19,059 nucleotides of DNA from Bacteroidales bacterium. Its GTDB lineage: Bacteria; Bacteroidota; Bacteroidia; Bacteroidales; P3. The translations under genes were made by a program, and so were the position numbers. Each line of letters opens with the position of its first letter. Positions within the stretch are counted from its first letter, which is position 1. This document shows, piece after piece, positions 13,372 through 19,059 of this stretch. Under the pieces are notes generated by a model that saw nothing but the letters and a program-made list of their open reading frames with translations, ran no database searches and had not been told where the DNA came from. The stretch spans positions 1 to 19,059 of the forward strand of contig JAFWOP010000051.1 of the NCBI GenBank assembly GCA_017545365.1. Direction: 5' to 3'.

Positions 13372-15444
13372 CTAAAACGCATACCCCACCCCAACCCTGT
13401 AGTTCCTTCCCATCATGGGGTAGTTCTTCACCACCTCGTACTGCACGTCGAACAAGTTCAGCACCTGCGCCTTCACATCCAGTTTGCCGTGCTTCAGCCA
13501 GAACTGTCGGCTGACCCGGATGCCTTGGTCCACATAGCCCTTCACCATATTGGCGTTCGTGTTCTGACTCATGCGGTACCGCCGGCCCACCAGGGTGGCC
13601 GAATAGCCCACATCCACCCACTTGGTGGAAGCCACGAGGGCTATGCTGCCGCTGTGGCGCGGCGTGTAGGGTATTTGATGACCATACACCTTGTTCGAGG
13701 GGTCGGTGCGGTCTACGGCATATTGGAACGAGTAGCCCAGCGTCAGGGTGACATCCAGCAACCTGCGCCAGTCTCCGGGCACGAAGATGCTCGATGCGCC
13801 ACCGCTGAACCGGCTGGTGGCCGAGATGTCCACCCCGCGAACCTCCACCTTGCCCAGATTCTGCATCGACCACAGGAACATATTCTGCATCGGCACTGCG
13901 ATAATCTTGTCGCTCACGCGGTTGTAGTAGCCGTCCACCGATATGCCGTTGTCCCATAAGTAGGTACTCCTCACAATGCGGCTGTTGCTGAAGCTCACTC
14001 CCACGTTGTGCTGCCGTGCCTTCTCGGGCTGTAGCGACCTTCCCACGGTGAAGTAATACAGCTCGTTGAAGTTGGGTACCCGGTACGTTTCTTTGAAGAA
14101 ATAGCGCAGTGTGAGGCGGCCACGCGTGTAGGCCACCCCCGCGTAGGGCGACAGCCGTGCATAGGGCTCCGACACCACCTCCTGCTCATGGTCGCGTATC
14201 CAGGTGCCTAGCACATGGGCGTTGATGCGCAGGCCCTCTTCTACGGCCTTCCCGGGTGTCGAGCGGTACTCCGCCGACAGTGCCCCAAGGACCGATGTCC
14301 GCTGCACGTCGTTGTGCTTGCTCAGGTTGCTGGTCAGATGGCTCACCGCCTCGTCGGCCGCAAACGCCACGCTGAAATGCCCCGACTCTTTGCCGCCGAA
14401 ATAGTAGCGCAACGTCTGTGAGAGGTAGCCCTCCTGCTGGCTGTAGTCGTTGCGGATGATGCCGGAGGCGGTGCGGGCGGCGGTATCCTCATAGATGTCG
14501 TTGCTCAGCTGGTATTTGCCCAGCAGCTGCACCTCCAGCCGTTGCCCGGTCTTGCGGTAGCGGGCCTGGGTGAAGAAGAGCTGCTCTTCGGTGTGCTCCG
14601 AGGCCTTGGAGGTGTAGTAGATGACAGGGCCGGGAAGGGCATGGAATCCGTTCATATAGTGTGCCTTGATGTGCAGGCGGCGGTGGCTGTCGAATCGGTA
14701 GAAAAAGTTGGCGTCCACCGTCCCCATCCGCATCTGCGAGTTCTGACGGTATTCGCGCGAACTGCTGTCTTTCTGGTCAACGGTGTAGTACAGCGTGAAG
14801 GGGTAGTTGCCGTCCGAGCGGGTGTAGTTGCCCCAAAGTGAGAAAGAGGCCTTGCGCCCCAGCCGTTGCTGGTAGGCAAGGGTGGGGGAGAAATAGCCGT
14901 AGGAGCCCCCTTCGAGGTCGACCGAAAGGTTGAGCGGCAGGGTGCCGAATTCAGGCACCGTGGTCTCCATGTTCAGCGTGCTGCCTGCCGCTAAGGAGCG
15001 GGCCGACTGCAGCAGGTTGTCGCTCTGTCCGTTGGCGAAAGAGATGTAGCTGCTGTTGCCCAACGTGTAGCGTCCCAGGTCCACTTGCCCGTTCTGGCAG
15101 TCGTTCACCGCCACGCCGTCGATGGTGAGGGTGCTGAACTGGCTGCCCAACCCGCGGGCCGATACAGTCTTGATGCCCCCGATGCCGCCATAGTCTTTGA
15201 GCGTCACGCCCACCAGCCTTCGTGCCGCATCGCTTAGCAGGGTGCCGCCCAGCTGCTGCATCTCCTTGGTGGCGATGACCTGCGTGGGGGTCTGCACCCG
15301 CAGCTCCTCGGGACGCCCATTGGGGTCTATGATGCTCACTTCGGGCAGCGTCACAGCACGCCGTGAGGTGTCCTGTGCCACGCATGAGAATGAGCGGCAG
15401 ACCGAAAAAACGATAAGCGGTATTATTACTTTTTGCCAGTCCAT
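13372..15444 (-). CDS. btuB: TonB-dependent outer-membrane cobalamin receptor BtuB-like
   Basis: A 690-residue TonB-dependent transporter. The signal peptide (MDWQKVIIPLIVFSVCRSFSCVAQ) is followed by a plug domain (about residues 35-165) with typical segments LLSDAARRLVGVTLKDYGG, TVSARGLGSQFSTLTIDGV and NDCQNGQVDLG, then a 22-strand barrel region ending YRVGVGYAF. Identity as a cobalamin receptor rests on context: a complete cobalamin riboswitch directly upstream and a BtuG-like lipoprotein downstream. I chose ATG 15444 over the in-frame ATG 15477 and a longer frame to 15510. The 15444 ATG has an AAAGGGAG ribosome-binding-like sequence 8 bases upstream and gives a clean signal peptide; the longer versions would run into the riboswitch P1 stem and B12 box. 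Energy for uptake would come from TonB-ExbBD, encoded elsewhere. No inner-membrane BtuCDF genes are in the window. Confidence 0.9.
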   Translation of the reverse strand: MDWQKVIIPLIVFSVCRSFSCVAQDTSRRAVTLPEVSIIDPNGRPEELRVQTPTQVIATKEMQQLGGTLLSDAARRLVGVTLKDYGGIGGIKTVSARGLGSQFSTLTIDGVAVNDCQNGQVDLGRYTLGNSSYISFANGQSDNLLQSARSLAAGSTLNMETTVPEFGTLPLNLSVDLEGGSYGYFSPTLAYQQRLGRKASFSLWGNYTRSDGNYPFTLYYTVDQKDSSSREYRQNSQMRMGTVDANFFYRFDSHRRLHIKAHYMNGFHALPGPVIYYTSKASEHTEEQLFFTQARYRKTGQRLEVQLLGKYQLSNDIYEDTAARTASGIIRNDYSQQEGYLSQTLRYYFGGKESGHFSVAFAADEAVSHLTSNLSKHNDVQRTSVLGALSAEYRSTPGKAVEEGLRINAHVLGTWIRDHEQEVVSEPYARLSPYAGVAYTRGRLTLRYFFKETYRVPNFNELYYFTVGRSLQPEKARQHNVGVSFSNSRIVRSTYLWDNGISVDGYYNRVSDKIIAVPMQNMFLWSMQNLGKVEVRGVDISATSRFSGGASSIFVPGDWRRLLDVTLTLGYSFQYAVDRTDPSNKVYGHQIPYTPRHSGSIALVASTKWVDVGYSATLVGRRYRMSQNTNANMVKGYVDQGIRVSRQFWLKHGKLDVKAQVLNLFDVQYEVVKNYPMMGRNYRVGVGYAF

Positions 15445-15452
15445 ACAATTTA

Positions 15453-15460
15453 CTCCCTTT
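15453..15460 (-). promoter_or_regulatory. Shine-Dalgarno-like site of btuB, partly maskable by a small hairpin
   Basis: AAAGGGAG (minus strand) lies 8 bases upstream of ATG 15444 and supports that start. A CCCT at 15466-15469 just upstream can pair with the AGGG at 15455-15458 across a 7-base loop. Masking of the site by this weak stem as part of the riboswitch switch is inference. Confidence 0.45.
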
Positions 15461-15479
15461 CCTCGAGGGCGTTTCATTA

Positions 15480-15651
15480 CCGACTTGGCAGGTCTTCTGA
15501 CTTGTCTCACCGAGTTCGCCGCCTTCCCATGCTGCTATGACGCAACACAGTGGCTTTCATTGTCGAACCTGGCTCTTGAGGCTCACAGCAGCGGGACTGT
15601 TGCCGACTTTCACGGCATTCCCTTTTAGCACCTTCGTGGTGACCAAATCGG
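15480..15651 (-). promoter_or_regulatory. Cobalamin riboswitch (AdoCbl/B12 element) controlling btuB-btuG
   Basis: The minus strand carries the B12 box AGTCAGAAGACCTGCC (15502-15487). Upstream, in order, are the other conserved core parts: an AAAGGGAA segment, GTCCCGCTGCTGTGAGC, AAGCCACTG and GGGAAGG. CCGATTT (15651-15645) pairs with AAGTCGG (15486-15480) to form a 7-bp closing P1 helix with one G-U. The element is complete, begins about at the predicted transcription start, and ends 35 bases before ATG 15444. Binding of cobalamin is expected to lower expression of the receptor operon, most likely by blocking ribosome access, since no terminator is seen between P1 and the start codon. Confidence 0.95.
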
Positions 15652-15654
15652 CTG

Positions 15655-15686
15655 CAAAAGTACTAACTTTTTCCGACATACAGAAA
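15655..15686 (-). promoter_or_regulatory. Promoter of the riboswitch-btuB-btuG transcript
   Basis: TACTTTTG (15662-15655, minus strand) is an exact TAnnTTTG -7 element, and TTTC (15686-15683) is a three-of-four match to the -33 element across a 20-base spacer. It places the transcription start at about 15648, at the outer edge of the riboswitch P1 helix. Confidence 0.6.
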
Positions 15687-15689
15687 AAA

Positions 15690-16063
15690 AAGTGAGCCGC
15701 CAACCTGTTCGGCCTATCTCTTTTGGGGGACGGGTAGGCGGCAGTGAGGGACCGACTAGGGGAAGACTAGGTTGTATGTAAGATTAATCTAGGATATAGC
15801 ATCCTAAAAGGTGCTTATTTGGGGGGGTGAGCTTTATTAGAAAAGGCGAATCTGTTGATATGGAGGTTATAGGGGAGGCGGGGAGAGCGGAGGCATCGGA
15901 TGCTACGAGGGCGGGAAGCCCGTGCTTGCCGTCGCTCATGGGTTGGGATGAGGGTTTCTAGGGTGTGCTGCGGGCAGGGGAATTTTATTTTGCCATGGAC
16001 GCAATAAATAGGGCAGGCGGTGCGTTAAAGAGTGTCCGTACAAGAGTGCGGAGACTGTGATAT
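15690..16063. other. Intergenic region between the divergent btuB operon and mutS
   Basis: About 370 bases with no gene that I can support. It is G-rich on the plus strand and holds a perfect palindrome AGATTAATCT (15781-15790) immediately followed by a dyad TAGGAT/ATCCTA (15790-15795 with 15801-15806, 5-base spacer), plus a small hairpin around GGGCGGGAAGCCC near 15910. The best match to a mutS promoter is TTATTTTG at 15985-15992, one base off the -7 consensus and without a clear -33. No tRNA or known RNA fold was recognised. Confidence 0.5.
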
Positions 16064-18697
16064 ATGGCCAAGAACGCAGAGAACGATTCCCCCTTGATGA
16101 GGCAGCATGCCGAGATGAAACGCAAGTTTCCCGATGCCATGCTCCTGTTCCGTGTGGGCGATTTTTATGAGACCTTTGGTGAGGATGCCCGCAAGGCATC
16201 CCAAATACTGGGTATTACACTTACCCGCAAGGCTAGCGGCGGAGGCGGTTATACTGACCTCGCTGGCATCCCCTATCATGCCGTCGACCAGTATCTGCCA
16301 CGCCTCGTGCGGGCGGGGCTGAGGGTGGCTATTTGCGAGCAGTTGGAAGACCCCAAGACGGTGAAGGGGCTGGTGAAGCGCGGCATCACCGAGCTGGTGA
16401 CCCCCGGCGTGTCGTACAACGACATGGTGCTGGATGTGAAGGAAAATAACTTCTTGTGCGGTCTCCATCTGACCGACAAGGTTCACGGAATCTCGTTCTT
16501 GGATGTCTCCACGGGCGAGTTTTATGTGGCTCAGGGCGATTTGGCCTATATCGACAAACTGATGCAGAATTTCCACCCCGCCGAGGTGGTGCTGCAACGC
16601 AAGAAGTTGCAGTGGTTTTTAGACCACTTTAACGAGAAATACTATACCAATACGTTCGATGATTGGGTGTTCACTACCGACTTTGCCAACGACCTGCTGA
16701 CGAAGCAGTTCGACACCACTTCGCTCAAGGGGTTCGGTGTCGAGGAGCTGACCGAAGGGGTGGTGGCCGCCGGAGCGGCGCTTTATTACCTCCAGGCCAC
16801 CCAGCACGACCGTACCCAGCATATCTGCACCCTCACCCGCATCGATGAGGATCGCTACGTGTGGCTCGACAGGTTCACCATCCGCAATCTGGAGCTGGTC
16901 CATTCGCCTAACGAGAACGCCCGCACGCTGCTCGATGTGCTCGACCAGACGGCCACTCCGATGGGGTCGCGCCTACTGCGACGTTGGATTGTCATGCCGC
17001 TCAAAGAGAAAGAGTTGATAGAGGAGCGGCTGCATATTGTGGACCTCCTGGTCCGCAACCGCGACCTCGCGGTGCAGCTGATGCCGCATATCCGCGCCAT
17101 TGGCGACTTGGAACGCCTGATTTCCAAGGTGGCGGTGGGCCGTATCAACCCGCGCGAGCTGGTGCAGCTGAAACGTTCGCTGGCGGCCATAGCGCAGATA
17201 CGCCACCTCTGTTCGTTGGTGGACGACGAGCCTTTCCGCCGGCTGGCGGAGCAGTTCAACCCCTGCCAGGGCATATATGAGCGCATCGACCGCGAGATTA
17301 AGGAGGACCCGCCGGTGAAGCTGGACAAAGGCGGCGTGATAGCCTCCGGCGTCAATGCCGAGCTGGACGAGTTGCGTGCCATGGCCGGTTCGGGCAAGGA
17401 CTACCTGATGGAGATACAGCGTCGAGAGAGCGAAGCCACCGGCATCCCATCGCTGAAGGTGGGCTTCAACAACATCTTCGGCTACTACCTCGAGGTTACC
17501 AACACTCATAAAGACAAGGTGCCCGAAGAATGGATACGCAAGCAGACCCTCACCAACGCCGAGCGTTACATCACGCCCGAGTTGAAGCAGTATGAGGAGA
17601 AGATCCTGGGTGCCGAGGAGCGCATCCTCGCGCTGGAAGCCCAGCTGTATGAGCAGCTGCTCACGGCGGTGATGACCTTTCTGGAACCTATCCAATACGA
17701 TGCCCAGCTGGTGGCGCGGCTGGATTGTCTGCTGTGCTTCGCCGAGGTGGCCCTGGCTCATGACTACTGCCGCCCCGAGCTTTCAGATGACACCACCATC
17801 GACATCAAGGATGGCCGCCATCCGGTCATCGAGACCCAGCTGCCGTTGGGCGAACAGTATGTGAGCAACAATGTGTTCCTCGACCGCGACACCCAGCAGA
17901 TAGTCATCATCACGGGGCCCAACATGTCGGGTAAGTCGGCATTGCTGCGCCAGACAGCCCTCATCGTGCTGATGGCTCAGATGGGCAGTTACTGCCCTGC
18001 CCGTGAGGCGCATATAGGCATGGTCGACAAGATTTTCACCCGTGTGGGGGCTTCGGACAACATCTCGTCGGGCGAGTCGACCTTTATGGTGGAGATGAAC
18101 GAGACGGCCAGCATCCTCAACAACGTTTCCGACCGCAGCCTGGTGCTGCTGGACGAGATAGGGCGCGGCACATCGACCTACGACGGCATTTCGATTGCAT
18201 GGGCCATCACCGAATACCTGCACAACCTCAAGAATGCACGCCCCAAGGTGATGTTCGCCACCCACTACCACGAGCTGATTGAGATGGCCGACCAGTATGA
18301 GCGGATACAGAACTACCACATCTCGGTGCGTGAGGTGGGGAACAAGGTCATCTTCCTCCGCAAGTTGGAGATGGGGGGCAGCGAGCACAGCTTCGGCATC
18401 CATGTGGCACGCATGGCGGGTATGCCGCAGCAGGTGCTGAAGCGGGCCAACAACATGCTGGAGCTGCTGGAGTCGAAGAATGAAAAGATTTCGGAGCAGA
18501 AACCGAAGGTGGACAAGTCGAAGAGGAAGGCAGAGGCAGCCCCCGGCGACGGCTACCAGCTGAGCTTCATCCAACTGGACGACCCCACCCTGCTGGACAT
18601 ACGTGACAAACTGCTCGACATAGACATCGACTCCCTCACGCCCATCGAAGCACTCCTGAAGTTGAACGAGATTAAGAAGTTAGTGGCTAAGAAATAA
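16064..18697 (+). CDS. mutS: DNA mismatch repair protein MutS
   Basis: An 877-residue MutS, a normal length. It binds mispaired bases and small loops and, with MutL, starts repair of replication errors. The mismatch-reading motif is present as GDFYETF with F34, Y35 and E36. The connector, lever and clamp domains follow (about residues 130-570). The ATPase domain carries Walker A GPNMSGKS at 618-625, the STFMVEMNE signature segment, Walker B LLDEIGRGTS with D697 and E698, and FATHYHEL. Near the end, YQLSFIQL resembles a beta-clamp-binding motif, and a final helical dimerisation segment ends KKLVAKK. All catalytic residues look intact. The start ATG 16064 gives the usual short N-terminal lead. 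The gene stands alone on the plus strand, divergent from the cobalamin operon and followed by the promoter of a tRNA gene. Confidence 0.98.
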   Translation: MAKNAENDSPLMRQHAEMKRKFPDAMLLFRVGDFYETFGEDARKASQILGITLTRKASGGGGYTDLAGIPYHAVDQYLPRLVRAGLRVAICEQLEDPKTVKGLVKRGITELVTPGVSYNDMVLDVKENNFLCGLHLTDKVHGISFLDVSTGEFYVAQGDLAYIDKLMQNFHPAEVVLQRKKLQWFLDHFNEKYYTNTFDDWVFTTDFANDLLTKQFDTTSLKGFGVEELTEGVVAAGAALYYLQATQHDRTQHICTLTRIDEDRYVWLDRFTIRNLELVHSPNENARTLLDVLDQTATPMGSRLLRRWIVMPLKEKELIEERLHIVDLLVRNRDLAVQLMPHIRAIGDLERLISKVAVGRINPRELVQLKRSLAAIAQIRHLCSLVDDEPFRRLAEQFNPCQGIYERIDREIKEDPPVKLDKGGVIASGVNAELDELRAMAGSGKDYLMEIQRRESEATGIPSLKVGFNNIFGYYLEVTNTHKDKVPEEWIRKQTLTNAERYITPELKQYEEKILGAEERILALEAQLYEQLLTAVMTFLEPIQYDAQLVARLDCLLCFAEVALAHDYCRPELSDDTTIDIKDGRHPVIETQLPLGEQYVSNNVFLDRDTQQIVIITGPNMSGKSALLRQTALIVLMAQMGSYCPAREAHIGMVDKIFTRVGASDNISSGESTFMVEMNETASILNNVSDRSLVLLDEIGRGTSTYDGISIAWAITEYLHNLKNARPKVMFATHYHELIEMADQYERIQNYHISVREVGNKVIFLRKLEMGGSEHSFGIHVARMAGMPQQVLKRANNMLELLESKNEKISEQKPKVDKSKRKAEAAPGDGYQLSFIQLDDPTLLDIRDKLLDIDIDSLTPIEALLKLNEIKKLVAKK

Positions 18698-18797
18698 ACC
18701 GCGCCCGTGCTGCCCCGTCTGAGACCTTTAGCTGCCTCCAAGCCCCACTTTGCACAGGATGATGGGAAGTTACGTTCACGCGAGCAAAAGAGTTGGC

Positions 18798-18890
18798 GAA
18801 AGAGGGGTGAAAATGGGGTTGAGAGTGGTGTATGAAGGCTGTTTTGCAGGAGCGAAAAGGGTGTGGGAGTGAAAAATTTTGTATTAGAAA
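18798..18890. repeat. Degraded relative of the 42-base repeat, downstream of mutS
   Basis: About two diverged units. The clearest is GTTTTGCAGGAGCGAAAAGG at 18841-18860, with TTTTGC and GCGAAA arms (one G-T wobble) followed by GTGTnnnnGTGAAAAA, closely matching the layout of the units at 1160-1200. A weaker unit precedes it (GGCGAAAGAGGGGTGAAAATGGGG region, 18795-18818). It lies in the 18698-18922 gap, which otherwise holds no gene; I saw no convincing mutS terminator. Confidence 0.5.
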
Positions 18891-18922
18891 TGAGTGTGTT
18901 ATGACTTTTCTGCAAAAAAAGT

Positions 18923-18953
18923 TTTGCTGAATGGAAAAAAGTTTGTACTTTTG
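18923..18953 (+). promoter_or_regulatory. Strong Bacteroidetes-type promoter of the tRNA-Gly transcript
   Basis: TTTG at 18923-18926 and TACTTTTG at 18946-18953 match both consensus elements exactly with a 19-base spacer. The downstream GCACCCGC is typical of stable-RNA promoters in this phylum. Predicted start is near 18960, leaving a leader of about 64 bases before the tRNA. Confidence 0.75.
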
Positions 18954-19023
18954 CACCCGCTTTCGAAAAGAAGAAGTATGCTTTTTTAGAGAGCAAGAGG
19001 TAGTTGAAATACTGAAAAGCGAT

Positions 19024-19059
<36 letters not shown>

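Noticed and set aside
13158..13394. Minus-strand frame with ITS/ITR tripeptide repeats
   Set aside because: The repeats are the 9-base CTAGT array read in frame; the frame bridges the btuB end and the btuG start in another register.
13372..15510. Longer BtuB start at 15510 or 15477
   Set aside because: The 15510 start lies beyond the B12 box inside the riboswitch; 15477 follows P1 by only two bases, has no ribosome-binding sequence and spoils the signal peptide.
15936..16597. Minus-strand frames upstream of and across the start of mutS
   Set aside because: They are shadows of mutS or G-rich intergenic sequence, with no conserved motifs or start context.

Overview
The window looks like a chromosomal segment of a fairly GC-rich member of the Bacteroidales. 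The evidence is a DUF6261-type gene, a BtuB/BtuG cobalamin-capture pair, a TlpA/DUF4369-type thioredoxin protein, outer-membrane proteins ending in aromatic residues, and promoters of the Bacteroidetes sigma-ABfr kind (TAnnTTTG near -7 with TTG about 19-20 bases upstream). No phage, integrase, transposase or CRISPR array was found. Species cannot be named from this sequence.

Layout. (1) 1-2061: the 3' part of a secreted thioredoxin-fold protein, then an array of about five imperfect 42-base repeats with covarying hairpin arms, then a DUF6261 gene that has lost its 5' end, closed by a very strong bidirectional terminator. (2) 2067-7298, minus strand: a compact five-gene operon (SAM methyltransferase, small 4-TM protein, MptD-family ECF-type S component, two exporter-fold ABC half-transporters). 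It is read from a good Bacteroidetes promoter with a 7-12-7 dyad centred on its -33 box. (3) 7444-8253: a ZIP metal transporter with its own promoter. (4) 8263-10234: a two-TM hypothetical protein, a nitroreductase-family protein and a secreted propeller-like protein, tightly spaced. (5) 10325-12080: two tandem paralogous outer-membrane beta-barrel proteins. (6) 12197-15686: a cobalamin locus consisting of promoter, complete cobalamin riboswitch with its B12 box, btuB and btuG, ending in a strong hairpin terminator. (7) 15687-16063: a gene-poor divergent intergenic region. (8) 16064-19059, plus strand: mutS, a short spacer holding a degraded relative of the 42-base repeat, a strong promoter and the first 36 bases of tRNA-Gly(GCC).

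How the parts work together. The riboswitch should shut off BtuB/BtuG when cobalamin is plentiful. BtuG would capture the corrinoid on the cell surface and BtuB would take it through the outer membrane using TonB. The five-gene operon at 2067-7195 is the most system-like unknown: an S-component-like protein encoded with YbtPQ/IrtAB-like half-transporters and a methyltransferase suggests transport of a small metallophore or cofactor, but the substrate is not visible in the sequence. The other candidates for something undescribed are the 42-base covarying repeats beside the truncated DUF6261 gene, and the 9-base CTAGT tandem array between btuB and btuG.
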